A stretch of 50,536 nucleotides of DNA from Gemmatimonadales bacterium (GCA_013813875.1 JACCQZ010000293.1:1-50536), one strand, 5' to 3'. Counted from the first letter of the stretch, positions 30,599 through 42,174 are shown. A program made the numbers and translations. The notes: a model not told the origin generated them from the sequence alone.

Positions 30599-31729
30599 TC
30601 AACGCTCCGATCCCAGCCCCGCCAAGGTGGCTTCGAGCGCCGCCTTGAGCCGGGCGCGCTCGGCCAGATACCGCGCCCACTCCCCCGGGTCGGTCCCGCT
30701 CTCGCGATCCGCGTACCTCGCGTCGAGCGCCCCGAGTGCATCCAGCAGCCGGTTGGGCGTGCCGGGCGGCTCCTCTGCTGCTGCCGGCGAAGGCTTGCGG
30801 GCCAGCAGCAGCCAGGCCGCGGCAGCCAGGGTCAGCGCCAGGGCTCCCACCAGCGCGGCCAGCACCGGCACCGGGCCGCGCCGCGCGCCCGGAAGGGTTA
30901 CCCTCATGACGGCGCCCGGCGACATCTCTCCGGTCCAGCGGCGGAAGGAACGGCCGTCAATCAGTTGGCTATCCGCCAGCGCCAGCCCCGCGCCGCTGGC
31001 CGAAGCGCCCACCTCTTCCACCAGCAGGTTGACTATTCCCCCCTCCCGCCCGACGGGGATGGTCACCGGGCCTCCATCGCTCGGCAGCAGGTACTGCAGG
31101 GCGATCTGCTTTTCACCCGGCGCGAGCGGCGCCGCCACGTAGACCGAGTCCCCTTCCCGGCTCACCGCGTCAGGGGAGACATCGCTCTCGCCCACCTCGA
31201 TGCCGATGCTCGAGGGAGGAAGCGGACCGGTCCAGGAAGGCCGCAGCGAATCGGGCGCCACCCGGGCGCTCTCGCCATCGTTCCGCAGTACGATGAGATC
31301 CAGCACGGTGCGCGCGCCGTCCTCGTCCGGCCGAGGAATGACGATGTGGCGGGCGGCGAGCGCCACCGGTGCGGTGCTCGACGTGTCGTGAACCACCAGC
31401 CTGATGGCGGTGTCGGGCCGCTCGGGGTTGGTGTGTACCGGGGTCGAGAAATATTCGATCCCGCCGTACCGGGCGCTCAGCAGGTACAGCGCCCCGCTAT
31501 CGGCCCGAAACGAAAATCGGAACCACCCCCGCTCGCTCGAGAGCGCCGAATCAACGGGGCCCTGTATGTCGCGCCCGACCTGGTGCAGCACTACCCGGGC
31601 CGAGGCGACGTAGACGGTGTCGCCACCGCTGGGCCGGACCACCTGCCCCGCGGCGACGATCTGGGCGGAAAGCGGATGCGGCAGGAGAGCGGCGAGCCAG
31701 AGGGCGGCGGCGGCCCACCGCCGGCTCAC
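30599..31729 (-). CDS. Exported single-pass membrane protein with beta-rich extracytoplasmic domain
   Basis: The family is not recognised. The 376-residue protein starts at GTG 31729 with signal peptide MSRRWAAAALWLAALLPHPL (to about SAQ). The first part (about 25-110) looks like a carboxypeptidase-regulatory/transthyretin-like beta domain (VYVASARVVLHQV, GWFRFSFRADSGALYLL). Near residue 295-315, VPVLAALVGALALTLAAAAW is a membrane helix followed by a charged helical cytoplasmic tail. It may be an anchored surface protein. It overlaps the bifunctional nuclease stop (GTGA) and precedes the BtuF-like gene by 5 nt. Confidence 0.7.
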   Translation of the reverse strand: MSRRWAAAALWLAALLPHPLSAQIVAAGQVVRPSGGDTVYVASARVVLHQVGRDIQGPVDSALSSERGWFRFSFRADSGALYLLSARYGGIEYFSTPVHTNPERPDTAIRLVVHDTSSTAPVALAARHIVIPRPDEDGARTVLDLIVLRNDGESARVAPDSLRPSWTGPLPPSSIGIEVGESDVSPDAVSREGDSVYVAAPLAPGEKQIALQYLLPSDGGPVTIPVGREGGIVNLLVEEVGASASGAGLALADSQLIDGRSFRRWTGEMSPGAVMRVTLPGARRGPVPVLAALVGALALTLAAAAWLLLARKPSPAAAEEPPGTPNRLLDALGALDARYADRESGTDPGEWARYLAERARLKAALEATLAGLGSER

Positions 31730-32220
31730 GGATTGAACTTGCCGAAGTCCTGCGGGTCCATCTTCTCGAGGTACTGCTTCAGCTTGTCAGCCTCGAGGGA
31801 GGGATCGGGTGAGGGCTCGTCGGTCTCGACGCCGCTCTGGTCGAGCAGTTGGTCGCTGGTGAAGATGGGGGCGCGCATGCGGAGGGCGAGAGCGATACTG
31901 TCCGAGGGCCGCGCGTCTACCTGGAAAATGTGGTTGTCGTCTCTGCGAATGAGCAGCTCGGCAAAGTAGGTGTTCTCCTTGACCGCGCTGATAACCACCC
32001 GGCGCAGGTCACCGCCGAGTCCGAGGAGGATCTGCTTCAGGAGATCGTGGGTGAGCGGCCGCTGCGCCTTCATACCCTGCAGCTCCATCGCGATGGCGCT
32101 GGCTTCCGCCGGGCCGATCCAGATCGGAAGCACCCGGGAGCCGTCCTTTTCCCGCAGGATCACGACCGGGGTGTTGGTATTCCGGTCGAGACCCAAGTGC
32201 GCCACCGTTACCTCGATCAT
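31726..32220 (-). CDS. Bifunctional nuclease domain protein (BFN/DUF151)
   Basis: From ATG 32220 (MIEVTVAHLGLDRNTNTPVV) the 164-residue protein shows LPIWIGPAEASAIAMELQG, RPLTHDLLKQILLGLGGDL and DARPSDSIALALRMRAPIF, the signature segments of the BFN/DUF151 family. Its members show DNase/RNase activity in some organisms; the physiological role in bacteria is not settled. A negatively charged tail follows the domain. It is the first gene of the block leading to the ABC importer. The longer ORF runs into an inverted repeat and is not real. Confidence 0.88.
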   Translation of the reverse strand: MIEVTVAHLGLDRNTNTPVVILREKDGSRVLPIWIGPAEASAIAMELQGMKAQRPLTHDLLKQILLGLGGDLRRVVISAVKENTYFAELLIRRDDNHIFQVDARPSDSIALALRMRAPIFTSDQLLDQSGVETDEPSPDPSLEADKLKQYLEKMDPQDFGKFNP

Positions 32221-32283
32221 GGCTGAATTGTGCCCCTGACCGGGTCCCAACCGCAACGGGGGCTGGTCACTGCTGCTCGTCTC

Positions 32284-32378
32284 ACTACAGAGGCACAGCG
32301 GAATCACAGAGAACACGGAGCAAACAAAAAAACATGTTGTTCTCCGTGTCCTCTGTGATTCCTCTGTGCCTCTGTGGT
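32284..32378. repeat. Long inverted repeat with CTCTGTG units
   Basis: The 37-nt arms 32284-32320 and 32342-32378 match at 34 positions, with an A-rich loop ending in AACATGTTGTT. Each arm holds three to four CACAGAG/CTCTGTG units spaced 8-11 nt. It lies between the ahcY stop and the bifunctional nuclease start on the same strand. Its build (unit repeats, inverted arms, AT-rich loop with AACA/TTGT) parallels the element at 2119. Confidence 0.88.
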
Positions 32379-32404
32379 AAACCCCAGCCAGGGAGCTCAA
32401 GGTT

Positions 32405-34991
<2,587 letters not shown>

Positions 34992-35025
34992 GGTGAAGGG
35001 ATCCCTTGGAAAAGACCGTCCGCCT

Positions 35026-36825
35026 CTATCGCGGGGGCAAACTAGCCACCCGGCCCCGCCCCGGCAACGTCGAATGCGGGTCGAGCAGGCGTACGTCAAT
35101 GTACTCGCTCACCACCGAGCGGAGCGCCTCGGACACCTCCTGGGCGCTGGAGGCGGCGAGCGCCCAGGTAGCCGCGCGGCGGGCGGCCTCATCGGGAACG
35201 GTGCGCACCACCCACTTGACCAGCGGCAGCGCGGGTGGGGACACGCTGAGCCGGTCGTAGCCCAGGCCCAGGAGCAACACCGCGCTCAGCGCCTCCGACG
35301 CCATTTCGCCGCAGACGCTGACCGGCAGTCCCTTGGCCTTGCCCACATCCACCACCAGCTTGAGCTGCCGCACGATGGACGGGTGATGCGGGGTGAATCG
35401 GGCGGCGAGCCGCGCGTTGCCCCGGTCCACCGCCATAGTGTACTGAGTGAGGTCGTTGGTACCCACACTGAAGAAGGCGCTGACGTCGGCGAGCTGATCG
35501 GCCATCAGCACGGCCGCGGGCGTTTCGATCATCACCCCTACCGCGAGCGTCTCGGCGGCGGAGACGCCCGCGCGCCGCAACGCCTCCGCCTCCTCTGCCA
35601 CCATGGCGCGGGCCTCCAGAACTTCTTCCACCAGGGTCACCAGCGGCAGCATGAGCTGCATGTCTCGGCCGGCGGCCGCGCGTAGCACCGCGCGGATCTG
35701 GGGGCGGAACACCTCGGGCTCGTCCAGGCAGACCCGGATGGAGCGCCAGCCGAGGAAGGGGTTGGCCTCGATCGGCGCCTTGAAGGCCGCCGGGAACTTG
35801 TCGCCCCCGAGATCGAACGACCGGATGATCACGGTCGAGCCGCGGAACGCCAGCGCCACCCGGCGGAAATACGCCGTCTGCTCGTCCTCGGTGGGTAGCG
35901 TGGCGCGGCCGGTGAGCAGAAACTCGGTGCGCAAGAGCCCCACGCCCTGCGCCCCCATCCGCACCGCGGGCTCGATCTCCTCCGGCAGGTCCACGTTTCC
36001 CATCAGCAGAATCGGCTGGCCGGAAGGGGTGACCGCCGGCTGCTCCACCACGCCCTCGAGCTGCAGCTCGAGCTTATGGCGCCGGCTGACTTGGGTCTTG
36101 GCGTCCTCCAGCTCGCCCCGGGTGGGATCGAGCACGATGGTGCCGCTCTGGCCGTCGAGCAGCAGCATGGTGCCGCTGGGGATTCCCGCCAGCGCCCCGG
36201 CGGCCCCCATCACGGCCGGTATGCCGAGCGAGTGGGCCAGGATGGCGGCGTGAGCGGTGCGGGTGCCTTCTTCGCTCACCAGGCCGACCACGTGCTCGCG
36301 ATCCAGCTGGACCGTGAGACCGGGCGAGAGCTCGTGGGCCACCACGATGACCTGCTCGTCCGCCGGCATGGCCCAGAGCTCGCTCCCGGCCCGGCCCATC
36401 AGCCGGTTGATGATTCGAAGCTGGATGGCGTGCAGGTCCGCCAGTCGCTCGCGCAGCCGCGCCGCTCCCGACCAGAGGTTCCGCAGCTCCAGCGCCTTGA
36501 ACTCGTAGGCCGTCTCCGCGCTGAGCTGGTTGTTGCGGATCAGGGTTTCCACCGAGGCGAGGAATTCCTGGTCTTCGGCCATCAGCATCTGGGCGTCGAA
36601 AATTCTCGACTCCTCCGGCCCGGCACGCTGCAGCACCCGCTCGCCCAGCTCGCGAAGATGGGAGACAACGTACTCCACCGCCTCCCGCAGCCGGCGGATC
36701 TCGGCGTCCACCTCCTCCGGCCGTACGGTGCGGTCGGGTACCTCGGGAAATTCCCACTGCAGGATCATCGCCGGCGCGCAGGACACTCCGGGCGAGACCC
36801 CGATTCCTTGAATCGTCCGCGACAT
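35026..36825 (-). CDS. ptsI: PTS enzyme I (phosphoenolpyruvate-protein phosphotransferase)
   Basis: A 599-residue EI that takes phosphate from PEP to HPr. The active His is at about 192 in [18 protein letters not shown]; the usual GGRTSH is replaced by EGTRTAH, but the His is kept. The PEP-binding barrel has [29 protein letters not shown], and [20 protein letters not shown] with the CGEMA active site. The true start is [14 protein letters not shown] at 36825; the track's longer N-terminus is HPr DNA in another frame. HPr ends 2 nt upstream. Confidence 0.95.
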   Translation of the reverse strand: MSRTIQGIGVSPGVSCAPAMILQWEFPEVPDRTVRPEEVDAEIRRLREAVEYVVSHLRELGERVLQRAGPEESRIFDAQMLMAEDQEFLASVETLIRNNQLSAETAYEFKALELRNLWSGAARLRERLADLHAIQLRIINRLMGRAGSELWAMPADEQVIVVAHELSPGLTVQLDREHVVGLVSEEGTRTAHAAILAHSLGIPAVMGAAGALAGIPSGTMLLLDGQSGTIVLDPTRGELEDAKTQVSRRHKLELQLEGVVEQPAVTPSGQPILLMGNVDLPEEIEPAVRMGAQGVGLLRTEFLLTGRATLPTEDEQTAYFRRVALAFRGSTVIIRSFDLGGDKFPAAFKAPIEANPFLGWRSIRVCLDEPEVFRPQIRAVLRAAAGRDMQLMLPLVTLVEEVLEARAMVAEEAEALRRAGVSAAETLAVGVMIETPAAVLMADQLADVSAFFSVGTNDLTQYTMAVDRGNARLAARFTPHHPSIVRQLKLVVDVGKAKGLPVSVCGEMASEALSAVLLLGLGYDRLSVSPPALPLVKWVVRTVPDEAARRAATWALAASSAQEVSEALRSVVSEYIDVRLLDPHSTLPGRGRVASLPPR

Positions 36826-36827
36826 GG

Positions 36828-37094
36828 TCAGCCCTCCCCGAATCCGTCGGCCACCAACTGGGCCAGTGCCGCGACCGCGAGGTCGGCGTCGGGCCCGTCG
36901 GCGCGAATGGTGATGGCGCTGCCGCACTCGGCGGCCAGCATCATCACTCCCATGATGCTCTTTCCATTGACGCCGAGTCCGTCCTTGAGAATCTCGATCT
37001 CGGAGTTGAACGAGCTCGCCAGCCGCACGATCTTGGCGGCGGGCCTGGCGTGCAACCCTTCCTGATTGACGATGGTGGCCTCGCGCTCGATCAC
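36828..37094 (-). CDS. ptsH: Phosphocarrier protein HPr
   Basis: An 88-residue HPr. His15 in GLHARPAAKIV accepts phosphate from EI, and Ser46 in NGKSIMGVMML is the regulatory site for HPr kinase, whose gene is in the same run. The GTG start at 37094 (reads VIEREATIV) overlaps the IID stop as GTGA. This small gene is not listed as such in the ORF track. Confidence 0.95.
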   Translation of the reverse strand: MIEREATIVNQEGLHARPAAKIVRLASSFNSEIEILKDGLGVNGKSIMGVMMLAAECGSAITIRADGPDADLAVAALAQLVADGFGEG

Positions 37095-37825
37095 AGCCCC
37101 ACCCATCGGAAGAAGGCGAGGAGCCCGATGGCCAGCAAGGCAAAGCGTACCGTGGTGAAGGCGGGCCCGAACCAGCGGGTAACGGCGGCTCCGGTGGCCG
37201 CCACCGCGAGCGCGCCGGCGGCACCGGCCCAGCCGAAGCCCTCCAGGTACCAGCCGGCGGACAGGGCAATGGCGGTGCCGACGGCAAAGCCCGCCACCGG
37301 ACCGATCCGCTCGACCGCACGCGGGATCCACGATCCGCTGATGGCGCCGGCGATACGCATGCCGGCATCAAACCCGGTGCGCAGCGCCCAGACGCCGGTT
37401 CCGATCCGTACGGCGTTGTACAGCAACAGCAATCCGGCGATGGCCCACCACCCGGCGCCCAGCACCGCCCCTACCACCGCGGCTCCGACCAGGGCGGGCA
37501 CCAACCCGGCCCAGAAGAGCTGATCGCCCAGGGCGCCGAGGGGACTGCAGAGCGCGGTCCGCAGACGGGCGATCTGCGCACCGGGCACCGCCTCGTACTC
37601 GGCGCGCACCGTGGCGCCAAGCGCCAGTCCGGCGAGATTCGGATTGCAGTTGAAGAACTCGGTGGAGCGGACCACCGCTTCGCCGTGGCGCACCGGGTCC
37701 ACCGTCTGCAGATCTTTGAGCAGCGGCTCGGCTGCGTAACCCATGCCGACGCCGAGCATACGCTCGTAATTCCAGGTGCCCTGGACGGCGATGAGCCGAA
37801 GCAGCGAACGCCAGCCGCCGGTCAC
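37091..37825 (-). CDS. PTS mannose/fructose/sorbose-family IID component
   Basis: A 244-residue membrane component. FNCNPNLAGLALGATVRAEY and WNYERMLGVGMGYAAEPLL match the IID N-terminal region, and hydrophobic helices fill the second half. IID with IIC forms the sugar channel of Man-family PTS. GTG start 37825 overlaps the IIC stop (GTGA). Sugar specificity cannot be told. Confidence 0.9.
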   Translation of the reverse strand: MTGGWRSLLRLIAVQGTWNYERMLGVGMGYAAEPLLKDLQTVDPVRHGEAVVRSTEFFNCNPNLAGLALGATVRAEYEAVPGAQIARLRTALCSPLGALGDQLFWAGLVPALVGAAVVGAVLGAGWWAIAGLLLLYNAVRIGTGVWALRTGFDAGMRIAGAISGSWIPRAVERIGPVAGFAVGTAIALSAGWYLEGFGWAGAAGALAVAATGAAVTRWFGPAFTTVRFALLAIGLLAFFRWVGL

Positions 37826-38502
37826 CGGAGCACCGCCAGCAGAATGCCGGTCGCGACCCCCACGGCGAGCCAGCGAAGCCGGGCCCCGCGTCCGGCGCTT
37901 CGAACCGCGCCGCTCATCCCGGCCGCCAACCCCGACCCCACCGTCACCAGGGTGAGCCCGACCGCTGTCGGGCGGTCGAGCCGCAGGTGGTTGGCCAACA
38001 GCCAGGCCAGGGCCAGCCCGATCGCGGTGAGCGCGACGCCGCGGGCGGCGTCCCGCAGCAGACCGCCGTACTGCAGCCGCCGGATCGCGGCGGTCTCACC
38101 GGCCGCGAGGGCGGCCGCCCGGTGCTGAATGGCCCGCGCATTGAAGCGGCGCACCACCTGCAGCGACCAACCGCCGATCACGGAGAGCACCAGCGCCAGC
38201 GCGGCGCTGAGGCCGAGTCCGAACTCCCAGGGCGCGCCCGCGGCCAGCGCTGCCGCCGCCACTGTCGCCGGCCCGTAGTCGGGATAGCGCACGGCACCGA
38301 TGGGGAGAACGTCGAGCGCGAAGAGCTCGAGGAGCACGCCGACCCGCAATCCCGCCTCCATGTCACCCGCCAGCCATCCCGCCACGGTGCCGGCCACCAG
38401 GGGACGCGAGAGCATCGCTTGGGGAACGCTCACCAGGTCGAGAGCCACGATCGTGCCCCAGAGCAGGAGAAGCACCGCGCTGAGGGGCGAGAGCTCCGTC
38501 AT
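37822..38502 (-). CDS. PTS mannose/fructose/sorbose-family IIC component
   Basis: A 226-residue polytopic protein. VLLELFALDVLPIGAVRYPD and YGPATVAAAALAAG, with SVPQAMLSRPLVAGTVAGW near the N-terminus, fit Man-family IIC. ATG 38502 overlaps the IIB stop (ATGA). The sequence is shorter than E. coli ManY by about 40 residues, mostly at the C-terminus. Confidence 0.88.
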   Translation of the reverse strand: MTELSPLSAVLLLLWGTIVALDLVSVPQAMLSRPLVAGTVAGWLAGDMEAGLRVGVLLELFALDVLPIGAVRYPDYGPATVAAAALAAGAPWEFGLGLSAALALVLSVIGGWSLQVVRRFNARAIQHRAAALAAGETAAIRRLQYGGLLRDAARGVALTAIGLALAWLLANHLRLDRPTAVGLTLVTVGSGLAAGMSGAVRSAGRGARLRWLAVGVATGILLAVLR

Positions 38503-38975
38503 CCCAGCGCCTTGAGCGAAACCAGCGGGCTGGTCGGCAGGTCCTGGGCGGTAACCTCGGCACCCCGCGCCTCCAGCGCCACCAGTTGCCGCAGCTCTTC
38601 GTCGGTCAGATACAGATAGGGAAGCCGCTCGCGCCGGCCGGGGCGGTGGTGCACCCCGCCCAGGTTGATCCGGTGAACGATGGTCGGATTGGCGGCGTGC
38701 AGCGCCGCCATGGTGTCGAGGTCGCCGGTGAGAATGAGTGCCCGCCGGCCGTTTGCCTGCCACTCTCCCATCTGGGCGGAGGCTTCGGCGGTGGTCATGA
38801 AGCGGACCTCGATGCCGGGCGACACCGCCATACGATAGAGATCCTGTTCCCAGGAGCTGGCCGCCACCTGATCGTCCACCAGCACGATGAGATCAATGCC
38901 CAGAGGCTGGCCCCAGCCGATGACGACCTGGCCGTGGATGAGCCGGTCGTCCACCCGGCAGAGCACGATGGCCAT
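38499..38975 (-). CDS. PTS mannose/fructose/sorbose-family IIB component
   Basis: A 158-residue IIB whose phosphorylated His is His14 in CRVDDRLIHGQVVIGW. IDLIVLVDDQVAASSWEQDL and NLGGVHHRPGR fit the family. It passes phosphate from IIA to the incoming sugar. Start and preceding stop overlap by one base (TGATG). Confidence 0.93.
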   Translation of the reverse strand: MAIVLCRVDDRLIHGQVVIGWGQPLGIDLIVLVDDQVAASSWEQDLYRMAVSPGIEVRFMTTAEASAQMGEWQANGRRALILTGDLDTMAALHAANPTIVHRINLGGVHHRPGRRERLPYLYLTDEELRQLVALEARGAEVTAQDLPTSPLVSLKALG

Positions 38976-39349
38976 CAGGGAATCCGGATGGCTCGTTCAC
39001 CCGCCGTGGCCGCCCGCGCCGCGGCTTCCGCCGGCGACAGCGAGCGGTGAAACACGAAGTCCACCAGCATGGCCAGGTTCACCCCGGTGACGACCCTGAC
39101 GGCCGGCCTTTCCCGCAGCCGGTTGAGCACCGCGAAGAGGCAGGAGCCGCTGGCGAGATCCACGAAGACCACCGAAGGGCGCTCACCCACGGCGTCCACC
39201 ACCCGCTGCTCCAGGGAGCCTCGGTCGCAGCCGGTGTTGGAGACCGGGGCCAGCGCCCCCGTCACGCCGCTGATAGACTCCGCCGCCTCCACCAGCGCCA
39301 TCGCCAGCTTTCCGTGACAGACCACGACGCCCCGCAGCTCCTCACTCAT
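38975..39349 (-). CDS. PTS mannose-family IIA component
   Basis: A 124-residue IIA with the phosphorylated His12 in VVVCHGKLA and VVFVDLASGSCLFAVLNRL as the second family segment. It overlaps hprK by 8 nt and IIB by one base. A stand-alone IIA followed by IIB, IIC and IID is the usual Man-family split. Confidence 0.92.
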   Translation of the reverse strand: MSEELRGVVVCHGKLAMALVEAAESISGVTGALAPVSNTGCDRGSLEQRVVDAVGERPSVVFVDLASGSCLFAVLNRLRERPAVRVVTGVNLAMLVDFVFHRSLSPAEAAARAATAGERAIRIP

Positions 39350-40304
39350 AGTCTTCCTGCAGATATTCGCGAACCCCGCGCTGCTCTTTCATTCGCTTGA
39401 TCAGGCGGGAATTGAACGCGGCGGCCACGTCAACTCCGGAGTAGCGCAGCAGGTGCATCATCGCCACCACCTCGGAGATGACGGTGATGTTCTTCCCCGG
39501 ATTGAGCGGCACCACCACCCGAGGCACCGGCACGTCGAGGATCATCGTCTCCTCGCGGGAGAGCCCGGTCCGGTCGGCGTCCTTGGCCGTTTCCCAATCG
39601 TCGAGCTGCACCACCACTTCGATTCGCTTCTGCTGGCGGACCGAGCGCACGCCGAAGAGCGCGGGAATATCAATCAGGCCGATGCCGCGGATCTCCATGT
39701 GATGCGCGGCCAGCTCGTGGCCCCGCCCGATCAGCACATCGTTGCCCCGGCGGGTAACCTGCACCACGTCATCGGCCACCAGCCGGTGGCCTCGCTCGAC
39801 CAGGTCCAGCACGCACTCGCTCTTCCCGATACCCGACCGGCCCACGAAGAGCAGGCCGACGCCGTACACGTCGGCCAGGGAGCCGTGTAGCGTGGTGCGG
39901 GGCGCGAACGCCTCCTCCACCACCGGCTTGACCCGCCGGTAGAACTCCGCCGTCTTGAGCTTGCTCCGGAGCACCGGCACGCCGCGATTCCGCGCCAGCT
40001 CCAACAGCTCCGAGGGCACCTCCTGGTTCTTGGTCACGAAGATGCACGGCAGATCGAAGCCGAAGAACTGTTCCAGCGACCGCTCGCGCTGCTCCGGCGG
40101 CAGCGAGTGGAGATAGGTGATTTCGGTCTCACCGAAGACGTGCAGCCGGTTGGGCGCGAAGCGGCCGGTATATCCCGCGAGCGCCAGCCCCGGGCTGGCG
40201 ACCTCGGCGTCGGGCAGCTGGCGGTCGAGCCCGATGTCTCCGGTGAGCGCTTCGAGCTGCAGAGGATCTCCCCGCCGGGAAAGGAAGTCGCGCAGCCGGA
40301 GCAT
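39342..40304 (-). CDS. hprK: HPr kinase/phosphorylase
   Basis: A 320-residue enzyme that phosphorylates HPr at Ser46 with ATP or PPi and reverses this with Pi. The P-loop is GRSGIGKS (about 155-162) and the C-terminal signature is MEIRGIGLIDIPALFG. The N-terminal domain and GYTGRFAPNRLHVFGETE are complete. It links carbon status to the PTS encoded just downstream. Start and the hpf stop overlap as TGATG. Confidence 0.95.
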   Translation of the reverse strand: MLRLRDFLSRRGDPLQLEALTGDIGLDRQLPDAEVASPGLALAGYTGRFAPNRLHVFGETEITYLHSLPPEQRERSLEQFFGFDLPCIFVTKNQEVPSELLELARNRGVPVLRSKLKTAEFYRRVKPVVEEAFAPRTTLHGSLADVYGVGLLFVGRSGIGKSECVLDLVERGHRLVADDVVQVTRRGNDVLIGRGHELAAHHMEIRGIGLIDIPALFGVRSVRQQKRIEVVVQLDDWETAKDADRTGLSREETMILDVPVPRVVVPLNPGKNITVISEVVAMMHLLRYSGVDVAAAFNSRLIKRMKEQRGVREYLQEDYE

Positions 40305-40618
40305 CAGAGCTGTTCGGCCTGCGGCGAGCGGGTCCGGCGCGGGCGGCCGGCGGCCTTCTCCAGCTGCCGCTTGAGCTTGTCTTCCGCCCGGTCGAGCGCG
40401 GTACGGTGGTCCTCGGCCTCACCCTTGGCGACGAGCACCTCCCCCGCCGCGAGGTGCAGCCGCAGCTCGACCGTCTGTTGGGAGCCCTCGGTGTCGAAGA
40501 CGACGGTGGTCTCCATGGGCCGCGGCGCTACGTTGCCGAGGCGATCCACTACGGCGAGAGCGCGCTCCCGCAGTTCATCGGTGATCTCGCAGTGGCGGGC
40601 GCTGATCGTCGTCTGCAT
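40304..40618 (-). CDS. hpf: Ribosome hibernation promoting factor (short form)
   Basis: A 104-residue HPF/YfiA protein that binds the 30S decoding site in stationary phase. MQTTISARHCEITDELRERA, a beta-strand region and KGEAEDHRTALDRAEDKLKR match the S30AE domain. The C-terminal dimerisation domain of long HPF is absent. A PTS/hprK neighbour is a known arrangement in Gram-negatives (compare the hpf-ptsN-hprK clusters). It overlaps the glycosyltransferase 3' end by 44 nt. Confidence 0.93.
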   Translation of the reverse strand: MQTTISARHCEITDELRERALAVVDRLGNVAPRPMETTVVFDTEGSQQTVELRLHLAAGEVLVAKGEAEDHRTALDRAEDKLKRQLEKAAGRPRRTRSPQAEQL

Positions 40619-41735
40619 GATGGCTCCTCCCAGCGATGATGTCCTGAAGATGGCGTTCCGTCTCGGCGGCGGTGCGGTCCCACGTCAGCCCTTCGGCGAA
40701 GGATCGGGCCTGGGCCCCGAGTCGGCCCACCAGCGACGGTGAGGCGGCGAGCTCGAGCATGCGCGCGGCAAGCGCCTCGATGTTGCCGTGGGGTACCAGG
40801 AAGCCGGTGAGGCCGTGGCGCACCGAATCCCGCAGACCCGGGCTATCCGACGCCAGCGAAGGGGTAGCGCAGGCCGCCGCCTCGATGACCGTGATGCCCC
40901 AGCCCTCCTTGGGTGAGGGGAAGAGGTTGGCCCAGGCCCCGCGCAGCCGCGACAACTTGTCGGCCTCGCTGATGAAGCCGTGGAAGGTAACGGCCTGCTC
41001 CTGCCCCAGCTCAATGGCCAACCCCTCGAGCTCGGCGCGATGGTCTCCGGTGCCCGCGATGCTGAGCCGAAGATCGGGCCGCTGCCGCCGGGCCAGCGCC
41101 AGAGCCTCTATGGCGAGTCCTATTCCTTTATAACGCTTCAGCCGGCCGACGTACAAGAAGGTGGGCGCCGGCGAGCGGCGGCCTTCGGCGTCGGGTGTGA
41201 ACCGCTCGATATCCACACCGGGGTGGATCACCCGCACCCGGTCGGCCGCGACGCCCCGGGCGACCAGATCGTCGCGCGTGCTCTCGCTGATGGCGTGAAA
41301 GGCGGCGCGCCGGTACAGCCGCGGCAGCGGACGCTCCGCCAGCCAGACCGTGGCGGCGATGGGCCAGGGCGCCTCCTCGAACGCCGTCTCGCCGAAGAGA
41401 TGCGGGATGATCGCGCAGAAGGGGAGATCGGTGCCGGCCGCCAGAAAGAGCGGCAGCTTGTTGACGTCTTCGACCAGCACGTCGGGCCGCTCGGCGCGAA
41501 TGGCGCGGCGCACCGCGCCCCGGCCCAGCAGCGCGAAGCTATTGCGTCCCCCGGTCCGCTTCACCTCGATCCCATCCACCAGCGCCCGCGGGGCGGCGCC
41601 GGGCCAGCCGCCGCAGACCAGCCGCACCCGATGGCCGGCGGCCGCCAGGCGGCCGAAGATCTCGAAGAGATGGATCTCGGCGCCGCCGGCGTGGGGGTTC
41701 TCCCGATCCTGCCAGTTTACCACGAGCACGTTCAT
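40575..41735 (-). CDS. Glycosyltransferase family 4
   Basis: A 386-residue GT-B enzyme. The N-terminal domain starts MNVLVVNWQDRENPHAGGAE, followed by IFGRLAAAGHRVRLVCGG. The C-terminal domain has FLYVGRLKRYKGIGLAIEAL and the nucleotide-sugar E-x7-E region PSPKEGWGITVIEAAACATP. The acceptor is unknown; it may act in cell-envelope polysaccharide synthesis. The last 44 nt overlap hpf, so the C-terminal tail RSHHADDDQRPPLRDHR is read through the hpf ribosome-binding region and looks non-conserved. Confidence 0.9.
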   Translation of the reverse strand: MNVLVVNWQDRENPHAGGAEIHLFEIFGRLAAAGHRVRLVCGGWPGAAPRALVDGIEVKRTGGRNSFALLGRGAVRRAIRAERPDVLVEDVNKLPLFLAAGTDLPFCAIIPHLFGETAFEEAPWPIAATVWLAERPLPRLYRRAAFHAISESTRDDLVARGVAADRVRVIHPGVDIERFTPDAEGRRSPAPTFLYVGRLKRYKGIGLAIEALALARRQRPDLRLSIAGTGDHRAELEGLAIELGQEQAVTFHGFISEADKLSRLRGAWANLFPSPKEGWGITVIEAAACATPSLASDSPGLRDSVRHGLTGFLVPHGNIEALAARMLELAASPSLVGRLGAQARSFAEGLTWDRTAAETERHLQDIIAGRSHHADDDQRPPLRDHR

Positions 41736-41760
41736 CGGCCGGTGTCCGTCGGTGCCGGCC

Positions 41761-42174
41761 TCAGAGCCGCCCGAGCGCGCGGGCGATTCCATCGAGCACC
41801 CCATTGACGAAGCCCGGCGCCCGCGCGCCGCCGAACCAGTGGGCCAGCCGCAGCGCTTCGTCAATGACCACCTTCGGCGGCACCTCGCCCCGGCGGAGCT
41901 CGTGGATCGCCAGCCGCAGGATGTTCCGCTCGACCACCGCGATCCGGCTCATGCGCCAGTTCTCCGAGGCTTCCGCGGCGGCCTCGTCCAGCGATTCGAC
42001 GTTCGCTATCACGCCGGCCGCCAGCTCCTCCGCCCGGTCGAGAATCCTCGGCTCCGGTCCGGTCAGCCGCGCCAGCCCGCTGGCGACTTGGGGAATGGGA
42101 GGCTCTCCCAGCAGCTCCCAGGCGTAGAGCAGTTGCAGCGCCCGGGCCCGGCTCTTGGTCTCAACTCTCAGCAT
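41761..42174 (-). CDS. nusB: Transcription antitermination factor NusB
   Basis: A 137-residue helical protein acting in rRNA antitermination. RARALQLLYAWELLGE, NWRMSRIAVVERNILRLAIH and KVVIDEALRLAHWFGGARAP with GFVNGVLDGIARAL are typical. ATG 42174 overlaps ribH by 14 nt. A ribH-nusB pair is common. Confidence 0.93.
   Translation of the reverse strand: MLRVETKSRARALQLLYAWELLGEPPIPQVASGLARLTGPEPRILDRAEELAAGVIANVESLDEAAAEASENWRMSRIAVVERNILRLAIHELRRGEVPPKVVIDEALRLAHWFGGARAPGFVNGVLDGIARALGRL

Noticed and set aside
29727-32300. Cobalamin riboswitch controlling the BtuFCD-like genes
   Set aside because: No B12-box-like sequence is visible upstream of btuF or at the head of the operon.
34992-35025. 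SAM or SAH riboswitch before metK-ahcY
   Set aside because: Only 34 nt separate metK from ptsI, too short for these riboswitches, and no conserved core is seen.
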